DNA from: a virus
Length of the DNA stretch: 31,271 nucleotides
Direction: 5' to 3' (one strand)
Virus record (IMG/VR): IMGVR_UViG_3300006166_000005
Coordinates: 1-31,271 of that record
Under the pieces are notes generated by a model. That model searched no databases, was not told the DNA's origin, and saw only the letters and a program-made list of their open reading frames with translations. A program made the translations under genes and the position numbers. This document shows positions 1 to 7,135 of this stretch, piece after piece; within the stretch, counting starts at the first letter, position 1, and every line of letters begins with the position of its first letter.

Positions 1-444
1 AAGGGCAACATTCTCATCTGCTCTGCTGATGTAGCATCTGCTCTGTCTATGGCTGGCGTTCTTGACTACTCTTCAGGCATCAACGGTGCTGTTGGAGGAC
101 TAGGACAAGTAGACGACAACTCTTCTACTCTTGTTGGAACCCTTAACGGAAGAATCAAGGTCTATGTTGACCCTTATTCTGCAAACGTAAGTGACAATCA
201 CTTCTATGTTTCTGGATACAAAGGATCATCTGCATACGATGCTGGATTATTCTACTGCCCTTACGTGCCTCTACAAATGGTCAGAGCCGTAGGTCAGGAC
301 ACATTCCAACCAAAAATCGGGTTTAAGACTCGTTACGGAATGGTTGCTAACCCATTTGCTGAAGGTCTTACACAAGGTGTAGGTGCTCTAACAGCTAATG
401 CTAACCGCTACTACAGACGTGTTAAGGTAACAAACCTAATGTAA
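1..444 (+). CDS. 23: Major capsid protein gp23, C-terminal part
   Basis: The frame is open from base 1 and runs 147 codons to a TAA at 442-444, so the 5' end lies outside the window. It encodes the C-terminal part of the T4-type major capsid protein, the subunit of the head hexamers. The residues fit the conserved gp23 tail: a YCPYVPLQ block, then VGQDTFQPKIGFKTRYGM, then an Asn-Pro-Phe and a YYRRV segment just before the end. An internal Met at base 49 is not the real start because the similarity continues upstream of it. A strong terminator follows directly, as expected for the end of a head-gene operon. The identification is firm; only the left boundary is artificial. Confidence 0.95.
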   Translation, partial: KGNILICSADVASALSMAGVLDYSSGINGAVGGLGQVDDNSSTLVGTLNGRIKVYVDPYSANVSDNHFYVSGYKGSSAYDAGLFYCPYVPLQMVRAVGQDTFQPKIGFKTRYGMVANPFAEGLTQGVGALTANANRYYRRVKVTNLM

Positions 445-459
445 TATCGATATCGATAT
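444..459. repeat. 16-bp perfect palindrome after gp23
   Basis: ATATCGATATCGATAT is its own reverse complement and starts at the last base of the gp23 stop codon. It lies just upstream of the terminator hairpin. It may only reflect a short ATCGAT tandem; no function can be assigned. Confidence 0.5.
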
Positions 460-467
460 CAACACAG

Positions 468-493
468 AGAGACCCTACGGGGTCTCTTTTTTT
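468..493 (+). terminator. Rho-independent terminator of the gp23 transcript
   Basis: An 8-bp perfect stem AGAGACCC/GGGTCTCT closes on a UACG tetraloop (UNCG class) and is followed by six further T residues after the stem. It begins 23 bases after the gp23 stop codon, so it should end the capsid mRNA. The same 8-bp stem recurs in the terminator at 25702-25725. Confidence 0.93.
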
Positions 494-505
494 GTGCTAA
501 GATAC

Positions 506-512
506 CTAAATA
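506..512 (+). promoter_or_regulatory. Candidate late promoter, CTAAATA
   Basis: CTAAATA differs by one base from the core of the T4 late consensus TATAAATA recognised by gp55. It lies 25 bases before the ATG at 538 and directly after the gp23 terminator, where a new transcript is expected. The same motif recurs at a similar distance before the starts at 21310 and, on the reverse strand, 24890. Transcription start is not shown by sequence alone. Confidence 0.5.
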
Positions 513-537
513 TTAGATGTAGAGACAGGTACTAGCC

Positions 538-702
538 ATGAATGGCAGACTAAACAAGGTTCAGATGACAGACAGGTTGCTGAGACTTAAGCATGAGTTG
601 GATGATAAGTGCACTCGTAATGAGATGGGTGAATGGGAATGTGAAGGTGCAAATAAATACCTTTACAAAGCAATGGACATACTGGACGAATTTTATATGT
701 AG
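538..702 (+). CDS. Small conserved-type hypothetical protein, 54 aa
   Basis: An ATG frame of 54 codons with a TAG at 700-702 fills the gap between the gp23 terminator and the next gene. The product is hydrophilic and charged, starts MNGRLNKVQMTDRLL, has an acidic middle with two Cys residues, and ends in an aromatic EFYM. It looks helical and soluble, with no signal peptide or membrane segment. It follows the candidate late promoter at 506. I recall similar small proteins downstream of gp23 in related cyanophages but cannot assign a function. Support for coding is position, a clean frame and plausible composition. Confidence 0.7.
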   Translation: MNGRLNKVQMTDRLLRLKHELDDKCTRNEMGEWECEGANKYLYKAMDILDEFYM

Positions 703-717
703 TGCTACAATGATCAG

Positions 718-1044
718 ATGACGGAAGAAATGATAAAGCAGATCTCTTACACAAAGGAAGAGGTCGATATACTAATAGCAGATGCCTTAGAAGAAGCGAG
801 AAAGATTGATGAGAAGTCGATGGCAGACCATAACTTCAAAGCAACCATCATCAGCATGATTCTAGGGTTTATTTGTCTTGCTTTATTCGTGGATGGTCTA
901 CTAAGAATCTTGGGTATTGTCCCTCCATTCATGGATTTAGATGTCAATGTAATAGATGATATAATAGAGAAGGTAGAGGATGATATATTACCACGAGCAA
1001 TTACCGAAGTGCAGAAGTATAAAGGATATATACCAAGAATATAA
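718..1044 (+). CDS. Hypothetical single-pass membrane protein, 108 aa
   Basis: The product has a charged N-terminal helix (residues about 1-40, rich in Glu and Lys), one hydrophobic stretch at about residues 42-68 (IISMILGFICLALFVDGLL), and an acidic C-terminal part with repeated Asp-Asp and Ile. This suggests a single membrane anchor with a soluble acidic tail. An alternative start is Met5 at base 730, but the GGAAG before it is only two or three bases away, so 718 is preferred. Function is unknown. The gene lies between gp23 and the gp3-like gene, where a virion or host-envelope role is possible but unsupported. Confidence 0.75.
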   Translation: MTEEMIKQISYTKEEVDILIADALEEARKIDEKSMADHNFKATIISMILGFICLALFVDGLLRILGIVPPFMDLDVNVIDDIIEKVEDDILPRAITEVQKYKGYIPRI

Positions 1045-1047
1045 ATA
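1040..1047 (+). promoter_or_regulatory. Candidate late promoter, exact TATAAATA
   Basis: TATAAATA matches the full T4 late-promoter consensus. It spans the end of the upstream gene and the first base of the 1047 ATG. A transcript starting several bases downstream would begin inside that small frame, so the promoter would more likely serve the gp3-like gene at 1195. An A+T-rich chance match is possible. Confidence 0.45.
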
Positions 1048-1226
1048 TGTTAAGCAAGGACTATAGACTTAGACTGTCCATCATTGCCTGTAAAACTAAA
1101 CTTAACAGGCATGTCAGTCTAGAGGATAGAATTTGGGCTCAAAAACTAGTTGAGCATAACAACCATGCCAGGGGTATCTGGGAGAGAATGACGTATGACT
1201 ACTTGGAACAAACAAATAGAGAATAG
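1047..1226 (+). CDS. Small hypothetical protein, 59 aa
   Basis: An ATG frame of 59 codons begins 3 bases after the previous stop and runs 32 bases into the gp3-like gene in another frame, ending at TAG 1224-1226. The product is basic and rich in Arg, His and Trp (segments RLRLSIIACKTKLNRH and WERMTYDYLE), with no membrane segment. It fills an otherwise empty 150-base gap and its codons look coding, but the 32-base overlap and short length limit certainty. It could be a small regulatory or structural accessory protein. I do not recognise its family. Confidence 0.6.
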   Translation: MLSKDYRLRLSIIACKTKLNRHVSLEDRIWAQKLVEHNNHARGIWERMTYDYLEQTNRE

Positions 1227-1749
1227 GAACTTCCTATCCCCAATAGGGTTCAGGTTTAGTCTTGCAAAATACCCAAAGGTTTCTTATTTCTGTCAGACTG
1301 CTAACATACCTAGCATGAATCTAAGTATTCAGCAGCAGTCCACACCATTTAGATCATTACCATTGGAAGGATTCATAGAGTATGATCCATTAAATCTATC
1401 ATTCCTAGTAGATGAGAATTTAGAAAACTATTTAATACTACACAACTGGATACGTGCACTAGGTACTCCTGATAGTACTACTGAGAGAACAGAATTTACA
1501 AATAAGATGCAGCAGTTGTTTGGTAACAAGGATCTGTATGCTGATGCTACGTTGATGGTTATGAATAGTAACTTCCAACACAATTTTGACGTGGTGTTTG
1601 AAGACTTGATACCCATAGGGTTGAATGCATTAGAGTTTAATGCTACAGTAGATGGCACAGAGTATGCTACTGCAAGTGTATCATTCAGATACCTAGCATT
1701 CCAAATAAGAGCACCAGAAGAGACTAAACGTAATAAGCAGCTAGATTAA
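1195..1749 (+). CDS. 3: gp3-like tail completion protein
   Basis: This 184-residue protein is close in size to T4 gp3 (176 aa), which caps the head-proximal end of the tail tube and stabilises the sheath. The first third has a SPIGFRFSLAKYPKVSYFCQ block with a following IPS segment, and a later YDPLNLSFLVDENLENY block, patterns I associate with the T4-type tail-tube/tube-initiator fold (gp19, gp54 and gp3 relatives). Position supports gp3: in cyanomyoviruses this gene follows gp23. There is no signal peptide or membrane segment. The call could be another tube-fold member, so the exact identity is moderate while a virion tail role is likely. Confidence 0.65.
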   Translation: MTTWNKQIENRNFLSPIGFRFSLAKYPKVSYFCQTANIPSMNLSIQQQSTPFRSLPLEGFIEYDPLNLSFLVDENLENYLILHNWIRALGTPDSTTERTEFTNKMQQLFGNKDLYADATLMVMNSNFQHNFDVVFEDLIPIGLNALEFNATVDGTEYATASVSFRYLAFQIRAPEETKRNKQLD

Positions 1750-2376
1750 ATGACATTACATTATGAGGAATGTCCTGCATTCCCAGTGAGGTTCTTCAAG
1801 TTTCATGCTTCTGAAGAACTAACCCATGCTACACTTGAAGAAGTAAAGAAGTTAGAATACCAGAGACGCAATGAACCTGCTGGTGTTGGGACAAGTACCT
1901 ATCTACAGACTAGAGAGGAGTTTCTCCCTATCCATAAATGGTTTCAAGACTGTGTTGATTCCATTCATAAGAATGAAGGGTACCACTGCGACAGGTTAGT
2001 GGTAAATAAGTCGTGGGCTAATAGATCTGATGCTAAGACGGGAGATAGACATGACTTTCACCGTCACCCTATGAGTTATCTTAGTGGGATATTCTATCTT
2101 ACTCATGGAGCACCTACTATATTCTTAGATCCTGTAAAGGATAGAGAGTGGGGACAATTCCATTTGGATGGGTACCCTGATAAGGATTGTAAACTATTCT
2201 CACACCTAGGTCCAGGTGGTCTGATGGTGTTTCCTAGTTATGTTATCCACGCATCGGAACCAAACATTGAGGATGTGGATAGATTTAGCATCGCTTTTAA
2301 TACATTTCCTCAAGGGGAATTTGGTGGACCGTATGGATGTGATGTAACAGTTAATGCAGTAGGTGATTATCTATGA
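1750..2376 (+). CDS. 2OG-Fe(II) oxygenase-like protein 1 (2OG-FeII_Oxy_5 type)
   Basis: The 208-residue protein has the jelly-roll signature of the 2OG-FeII_Oxy_5 family. Putative iron ligands are in H104-R-H106 followed by PMSYLSGIFYL, with a distal His at 167 in FPSYVIHAS, and R178 (DRFSIAFN) is placed to bind the 2-oxoglutarate carboxylate. Family members hydroxylate unknown substrates using O2 and 2OG. The protein at 16546 is a close paralog with the same residue numbers for all four positions, and both carry the block CDRLVVNKSW. The ATG directly follows the gp3-like stop and the end overlaps uvsY by 4 bases, so it is co-transcribed with recombination genes. The substrate is unknown. Confidence 0.87.
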   Translation: MTLHYEECPAFPVRFFKFHASEELTHATLEEVKKLEYQRRNEPAGVGTSTYLQTREEFLPIHKWFQDCVDSIHKNEGYHCDRLVVNKSWANRSDAKTGDRHDFHRHPMSYLSGIFYLTHGAPTIFLDPVKDREWGQFHLDGYPDKDCKLFSHLGPGGLMVFPSYVIHASEPNIEDVDRFSIAFNTFPQGEFGGPYGCDVTVNAVGDYL

Positions 2377-2816
2377 ATCTTGAGAAAATTGAGGAGTTGT
2401 GGGCAAAGGATGCTGAAGCATTCTTCGATCACAGAGAGTTGCCAGAGTTGCTTGCCAACGATAGTATGGAGACACCTAGACTCCATGCGAAATACTTGCA
2501 ACTATACAATGAATTTAAACTTATGATGTCTGATGCACAGACAAAGTATAAGAAGTTGTATAAAGATAAGTGGTTATATTATAATGGGAAGGCACCCTCC
2601 TCTGTGTATGCAGAGAAACCCTTTGACCTTAAGGTATTGAAGGGTGATCTTGAAATGTTCATCGATAGTGATGAAGATGTATGTAGATCTAAGCAGAAAA
2701 TAGACTACCTAGAAACTTGTATAAATTCTATTGATAGGATACTTAAAGAGATCCATAATCGTGGGTTTGCTATTAAGAATACTATTGAAATTGTAAAGTA
2801 TTATGGGATTCGATGA
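2373..2816 (+). CDS. uvsY: Recombination mediator UvsY
   Basis: UvsY loads the recombinase UvsX onto single-stranded DNA coated with gp32. The product is 147 residues, near the 137 of T4 UvsY, and is helical and highly charged. It shares the pattern of a central Lys-rich helix, a YYNGKA segment matching T4's YYSG, and a C-terminal RGFAIKN that matches T4's RGFAIKH. The gene overlaps the oxygenase upstream and uvsW downstream by 4 bases each, so it is translationally coupled with both. The uvsY-uvsW pairing also occurs in T4 and supports the call. Confidence 0.93.
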   Translation: MNLEKIEELWAKDAEAFFDHRELPELLANDSMETPRLHAKYLQLYNEFKLMMSDAQTKYKKLYKDKWLYYNGKAPSSVYAEKPFDLKVLKGDLEMFIDSDEDVCRSKQKIDYLETCINSIDRILKEIHNRGFAIKNTIEIVKYYGIR

Positions 2817-4270
2817 CCACCATCACAAAGAAGAACGAGGTCTTCCTGAAGGTGGAGGCAGAACCTCATCTTCATAAAGAATTAAGTGAGCATTTTCAGT
2901 TTGAGGTGCCTGGTGCTAAGTATATGCCAGCAGTCAAACGAAGATACTGGGATGGAAAGATAAGATTGTATTCACCTGGTACTGGTGAGATATATGTTGG
3001 TCTATTTGATTACCTTACTGATTACCTAGAGCAGAAGGGGTATGATTATGAGGTTAACGACGATAAATATTATGGTAGACCAGATGAAGTAGAGGATTAT
3101 GTCACACCTGAAGGCACAGCGGCTTTTGTTCGTGCTCTTAGGCTCCCCTTTAAAGCAAGAGATTACCAGCTTAAAGGAATTTACTCTGCGCTTAAATTTC
3201 GTCGCAAGCTTTTATTATCCCCCACGGGATCGGGCAAGTCATTAATAATATATGCATTGGTGCGTTGGCACCTATTAAAGGAGAGGGAGATATTAATTAT
3301 TGTACCAACTGTGTCTCTAGTAGAGCAGTTGTCTAAAGATTTCCAAGACTATGGTTGGAATACCAATAAGATACATAAAATTAGTGCAGGAGAAGAGAAA
3401 TATGTCAGTAATCCAGTCGTTATATCAACTTGGCAGTCTATCTATAAGGAACCCCGTAAGTTTTTTGAACGTTTTGATGTCATTATCGGGGATGAAGCAC
3501 ACCTTTATAAAGCTAAGTCACTCACGAGTATTCTTACTAAGTGCTATGGTGCGAAGTATAAGGTAGGGTTAACTGGTACTCTAGATGGTATGGAAGCACA
3601 TCAACTAGTCCTTGAAGGATTGTTTGGTAGGGTTGATAGGGTAACTAAGACTGTAGAATTAATGAAGAAAGGACACCTGACACCACTAAAGGTGCGGGTT
3701 GTACTACTAAGACATGGATGGGTGCCCTTCGATCACTACCAACAGGAGATGGATTACCTCTGTATGCACACCAGACGTAGCAATTTCATCACTAATCTGG
3801 CACTAGATCTTAAAGGTAACACTCTTGTCCTCTTTAATTACATTGAGAAGCATGGTGAACCCTTGTGGGAAATGATAAATAATAAGGTAAGTAAAGATCG
3901 TAAGATCTTTTTCATACACGGTGGTGTTGATGCTGTTGAGAGAGAAGAAGCACGTACTATATGCGAGAGTGAAAAAGATGCTATAATATTGGCATCTTAC
4001 GGAACCTTTTCCACTGGTATTAACATTCGTAATCTACACAATGTTATCTTTGCTTCACCTAGCAAGTCTAGAGTGAGGAATCTTCAGTCTATCGGAAGGG
4101 TATTGAGGAAGGGTGATAATAAAGCACAAGCAGTGTTGTATGACATTGCTGATGACTGCTCTAAAGATCACCAATACAACTACACTTTGAGACATCTTGC
4201 CGAGAGGATAAAGATTTACGAAGAAGAGAGTTTTGATTATGAAATAACAAAGGTTAATCTTAAGAGATGA
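2813..4270 (+). CDS. uvsW: DNA/RNA helicase UvsW
   Basis: UvsW is a superfamily 2 helicase that branch-migrates recombination intermediates and unwinds R-loops, moving replication from origin-dependent to recombination-dependent mode. The product is 485 residues (T4: 503). Visible motifs in order are Q-like ARDYQLKG at 115-122, Walker A SPTGSGKS at 136-143, DEAH at 227-230, LTGTL at 253-257, and motif VI QSIGRVLRKG near residue 430. The first 100 residues form the N-terminal DNA-binding region and include RRYWDGKIRL. It overlaps uvsY and the downstream gene by 4 bases each. All core motifs are intact. Confidence 0.97.
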   Translation: MTTITKKNEVFLKVEAEPHLHKELSEHFQFEVPGAKYMPAVKRRYWDGKIRLYSPGTGEIYVGLFDYLTDYLEQKGYDYEVNDDKYYGRPDEVEDYVTPEGTAAFVRALRLPFKARDYQLKGIYSALKFRRKLLLSPTGSGKSLIIYALVRWHLLKEREILIIVPTVSLVEQLSKDFQDYGWNTNKIHKISAGEEKYVSNPVVISTWQSIYKEPRKFFERFDVIIGDEAHLYKAKSLTSILTKCYGAKYKVGLTGTLDGMEAHQLVLEGLFGRVDRVTKTVELMKKGHLTPLKVRVVLLRHGWVPFDHYQQEMDYLCMHTRRSNFITNLALDLKGNTLVLFNYIEKHGEPLWEMINNKVSKDRKIFFIHGGVDAVEREEARTICESEKDAIILASYGTFSTGINIRNLHNVIFASPSKSRVRNLQSIGRVLRKGDNKAQAVLYDIADDCSKDHQYNYTLRHLAERIKIYEEESFDYEITKVNLKR

Positions 4271-4716
4271 CAATTAATTATATTAGACACGAGCAAGAAT
4301 TCTTTGGTGTTATTAAGATGAAGTCTGGTGAAACTATACTGGGCACCATGATTGCGACAGAGGAAGATGCTTCCCCAGGTACGACTGTGTTTTATATACA
4401 GGATCCTGCTACACCCCACAACAATCAAATTGAAAAGGATGGTCAGACTGGTATAGCAGTAGGACTACTTAAGTGGATGATGTTTTCTGATGAAGAATTC
4501 TACATGGTTAATGAAAATGATGTTGTTACAGTAGCACCTATGTCTATGGAGTCTGTTCTCATGTATAAAATGTGGGTCAGAAAAGAGAAGGGTGGTAACC
4601 ATTCTGAGGTAGAGATTAAGATTAATAAGAATATGGGATTAGTTGGTAAAGTATCTAACTTTAGAGGTCAATTAGAAGACTTCTGGAAACGAACCAACTC
4701 CGTTGACAATAAGTAA
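4267..4716 (+). CDS. Conserved-type hypothetical protein with Sm-like N-terminal pattern, 149 aa
   Basis: The product is soluble. Its N-terminal half reads FGVIKMKSGETILGTMIA then a beta-strand-rich stretch, resembling the first strands of an Sm/Hfq-type barrel. A WMMFSDEEFYMV block and a VAPMS segment follow, and the last 40 residues are basic and helical. A second protein with similar order (VVRMQNGEDVVADV, then FFPWSP, then YSVVAIS) is at 25933, so the two may be paralogs. It overlaps uvsW by 4 bases and is followed by the gp55 promoter. The Sm-like reading is inference from pattern only and no function is assigned. Confidence 0.75.
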   Translation: MTINYIRHEQEFFGVIKMKSGETILGTMIATEEDASPGTTVFYIQDPATPHNNQIEKDGQTGIAVGLLKWMMFSDEEFYMVNENDVVTVAPMSMESVLMYKMWVRKEKGGNHSEVEIKINKNMGLVGKVSNFRGQLEDFWKRTNSVDNK

Positions 4717-4731
4717 ATAATACTATACAAT
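4703..4731 (+). promoter_or_regulatory. Sigma-70-type promoter upstream of gp55
   Basis: TTGACA (4703-4708) is followed after 17 bases by TACAAT (4726-4731), close to the bacterial housekeeping consensus for boxes and spacing. The ATG of gp55 is 22 bases downstream of the -10 box. This fits an early or middle promoter read by host RNA polymerase that makes the late sigma factor. The -35 box lies inside the end of the upstream coding sequence. Confidence 0.75.
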
Positions 4732-4752
4732 GTATACAGGTGAGATAATCAT

Positions 4753-5232
4753 ATGGCAGCACGAGTGGCACGTAAACAGAAACAACATTACGTTGACAAC
4801 AAGAAATTTTTAGCTGAGATAACTAAGTATCGTGAGGCTGTAGATGACGCTCGTGCTTTAGACAAAGAGAAACCGAGAATCACACACTACCTTGCTGAAT
4901 GTTTCTTAAAGATTGCAACGCACCTGTCATATAGACCTAACTTTATTAACTACATGTATAAAGAAGACATGATCTCTGATGGAGTAGAGAATTGTGTCCA
5001 GTATATTGATAACTTTGATCCTGCCAAGTCTAAGAATCCTTTTGCATATTTCACACAGATAATTTATTACGCATTCCTCAGACGTATTGCTAAAGAGAAG
5101 CGTCAGATGGATATAAGAGACAAATTAATAGAGAAGAGTGGGTATGAGCAGGTCTTCCACTCAGATAATAATGATGACCACTCCGAGATGAATAGCATCA
5201 AGGGTCGTATTGAAACTAATATGAGAAACTAA
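4753..5232 (+). CDS. 55: Late-transcription sigma factor gp55
   Basis: gp55 is the small sigma-family protein that binds host RNA polymerase core and recognises TATAAATA-type late promoters, acting with the gp45 clamp and gp33. The product is 159 residues (T4: 185). The N-terminus is basic. A region-2-like core follows with EDMISDGVENCVQYIDNFD near residue 75 and FAYFTQIIYYAFLRRIAKEKR near residue 105, matching the sigma region 2 pattern of a core-binding helix followed by an aromatic-rich promoter-melting helix. The C-terminal 30 residues are acidic and polar. A strong host-type promoter precedes the gene, and the stop codon overlaps the pebS start by one base. Confidence 0.93.
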   Translation: MAARVARKQKQHYVDNKKFLAEITKYREAVDDARALDKEKPRITHYLAECFLKIATHLSYRPNFINYMYKEDMISDGVENCVQYIDNFDPAKSKNPFAYFTQIIYYAFLRRIAKEKRQMDIRDKLIEKSGYEQVFHSDNNDDHSEMNSIKGRIETNMRN

Positions 5233-5861
5233 TGAAGGATTTGTGGGCTGGTTATAGATCAGCAGTCTTTGATATGTTTCCTGACTTGGTTTTTGAATCT
5301 AACCATGCAACTTGGGAGAATAAGAAAGGTACTAAGTTAACTGCTGACCTATATTCAGGTCGGTATTTTATTAAGTCTAGGCACGTTGATATATGGGACG
5401 GAAAGAAACTTAATATTCACAACAACATCATCTATCCTAAGACTGGATCCAATGTTCCCTGCTTCGGTATGGACTTGATGGGATTCAGTGAGAAGAAAGT
5501 TATAATAGTATTTGATTTCCAGCATCCAGTAGAGAATTTCCTATTAAAGGTGCCACCATTACCTAAAGCAGAGGGTACCTATCGTTTCTTTGAACCAGGT
5601 AATCATTTCTCTGAGAATATATTTGTGAGATATTGTGAGGCAGACATGGTTGACACATATCTACCTACATTTAAGTATTATCTGTCTCTCTATAAGGAGA
5701 TGATAGAAGAAGCAAAACCTACTGGTAATGATACCAGTTTGTATAGAGATTTTGATAGTTATATGATTAGATTAGATCCTATTTCAGGGTATCTAGGGGC
5801 TGCTTTCGGTAAGGAAGAGTCTGACAAATTGATTAAAGAATTCTTTTTTAGTTATGCCTGA
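5232..5861 (+). CDS. pebS: Phycoerythrobilin synthase PebS (ferredoxin-dependent bilin reductase)
   Basis: PebS reduces biliverdin IXalpha to phycoerythrobilin in two ferredoxin-driven two-electron steps. The 209-residue product shares the cyanophage PebS blocks YPKTG, PCFGMDLM, KKVIIVFDFQHP, FFEPGNHFS and NIFVRYC. The two catalytic aspartates expected for four-electron reduction are present as D81 (GMDLM) and D182 (RLDPISGY). They are 101 residues apart, the same distance as D105 and D206 in the P-SSM2 enzyme as I recall it. The protein lacks about 24 residues of the N-terminal extension. The start overlaps the gp55 stop by one base and the end overlaps pcyA by 8. PebA is the alternative, but the C-terminal Asp favours PebS. 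Confidence 0.9.
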   Translation: MKDLWAGYRSAVFDMFPDLVFESNHATWENKKGTKLTADLYSGRYFIKSRHVDIWDGKKLNIHNNIIYPKTGSNVPCFGMDLMGFSEKKVIIVFDFQHPVENFLLKVPPLPKAEGTYRFFEPGNHFSENIFVRYCEADMVDTYLPTFKYYLSLYKEMIEEAKPTGNDTSLYRDFDSYMIRLDPISGYLGAAFGKEESDKLIKEFFFSYA

Positions 5862-6540
5862 TTTAGTACAAGATATAGCTCTGTTACTAACCTATACTAT
5901 ACAGGATTTCCCTGATGTAGAGCCATTGGAGAGTCATTTCCCTGAAGTAAAGAAGGATGGGTTGATTATAAAGAATACGATGTATAAGTCACCTGTCTTA
6001 AGGAAGATGCATCTGGAGTTGGCAGAGATAGATGGGATGAAGATACTACACTCAGTGTTATTTCCAGATCCACACTACAAACTACCTATTTTTGGGTGTG
6101 ATATTGTTGCTACTGAGAAGGCAGTGACTGCTGCTATTGTTGATGTGTCACCTGTGTATGGGGTAGATGATAAATTCTACAAGGAGATAGGAGATATCAG
6201 TAAGAATTTTAATTTCAAGGGAAGAAGACCACTCCCATTGTGGGGTGATGATATCTTCTCACCATTTTGTAAGTTTACACGTTTGAATGAAGACATAGAT
6301 ATGGCAAACTTCTATTGTCTTGTGCTAAACTACCTGTGTGTCTTCCGTGATGCTGCATTATCTGCTAAGAGAGATAGTTTCTGGGTTGATAACATGAAGA
6401 GACTGGATGATCAGGTATGGTACTGTGAAAGTCAGAAGAAGAATGATAAGACACGTGGTATACTAGAGAAATGGTTTGATAAGGAGTGGGCAGACATGTA
6501 TATGAATGAGGTATTATTCGATGAACCAGCCATTAAGTAG
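5854..6540 (+). CDS. pcyA: Phycocyanobilin:ferredoxin oxidoreductase PcyA
   Basis: PcyA reduces biliverdin to phycocyanobilin with four electrons from ferredoxin. The 228-residue product aligns with cyanobacterial PcyA at RKMHLELA, ILHSVLFPDPHYKLPIFGCDIVA, AAIVDVSPV, LPLWGDDIFSPFC and the C-terminal KNDKTRGILEKWF block. The catalytic residues equivalent to Glu76, His88 and Asp105 of the Synechocystis enzyme are E55, H66 and D83. The N-terminus is about 20 residues shorter than the host form, and one residue is missing between E55 and H66. It overlaps pebS by 8 bases, so both reductases come from one mRNA and compete for the same substrate. Confidence 0.94.
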   Translation: MPDLVQDIALLLTYTIQDFPDVEPLESHFPEVKKDGLIIKNTMYKSPVLRKMHLELAEIDGMKILHSVLFPDPHYKLPIFGCDIVATEKAVTAAIVDVSPVYGVDDKFYKEIGDISKNFNFKGRRPLPLWGDDIFSPFCKFTRLNEDIDMANFYCLVLNYLCVFRDAALSAKRDSFWVDNMKRLDDQVWYCESQKKNDKTRGILEKWFDKEWADMYMNEVLFDEPAIK

Positions 6541-7135
6541 ATCTAGAGACAGCACTGTCCATAAACTATTCCATACACCTGTATATCAGGGTCATATAGA
6601 TCCTCCTGAAGGTCTGCATGAAATGTTGCAAGAGAAGTATAAGAATTGTAACAAAGCAGCATGGGCGGCAGAGTCTAACCTTTCTACTGGTGAGTTAGCT
6701 ATGGATCTCTATAAGGAACCCATCATGGTAGACCTTATAAACGTAATGATGGGTGCTGTGATAGAGTATTGGGATCAATGGTTGCACTTTGCACCTGCTC
6801 GGATAGAACCTACCTCATGTTGGTCTAACATACACCAGAAAGGTGACTGGACTGGAGAGCATTCACATTCCAGTGGTATGTATGGATGTCACATAGCATC
6901 TGTATACTATTTGGAGAAGGGTGAAGGTGGTGATATTCAGTTGTGTGATCCATTGGATTACATTCACAGACTCACCCCCCTGTTTAAAGACTGGAGAGAG
7001 CAGTTAATATCTGAGACCATTCCAGCTAAGACAGGAGACTTCCTATTATTTCCTGGTTGGATACGTCATCGCACAGAGTTTGCAACTGGACAAAGGCAAG
7101 CAATTAGTATAAACTTTAACGGAGACATTGTATGA
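6521..7135 (+). CDS. 2OG-Fe(II) oxygenase-like protein 2 (2OG-FeII_Oxy_5 type)
   Basis: The 204-residue product carries H114-S-H116 followed by SSGMYGCHIASVYYL, a distal H183 in LLFPGWIRHRTE, and R192, the arrangement of the 2OG-FeII_Oxy_5 family. It is divergent from the copies at 1750 and 16546: it lacks their VVNKSW block and reads SCWSNIHQKGDWTGEH before the first ligands. Start 6521 is chosen because GAGG at 6508-6511 lies nine bases upstream; an ATG at 6506 in the same frame would add five residues. The gene overlaps pcyA by 20 bases and gp47 by 4. The substrate is unknown; context gives only co-expression with bilin and recombination genes. Confidence 0.85.
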   Translation: MNQPLSRSRDSTVHKLFHTPVYQGHIDPPEGLHEMLQEKYKNCNKAAWAAESNLSTGELAMDLYKEPIMVDLINVMMGAVIEYWDQWLHFAPARIEPTSCWSNIHQKGDWTGEHSHSSGMYGCHIASVYYLEKGEGGDIQLCDPLDYIHRLTPLFKDWREQLISETIPAKTGDFLLFPGWIRHRTEFATGQRQAISINFNGDIV

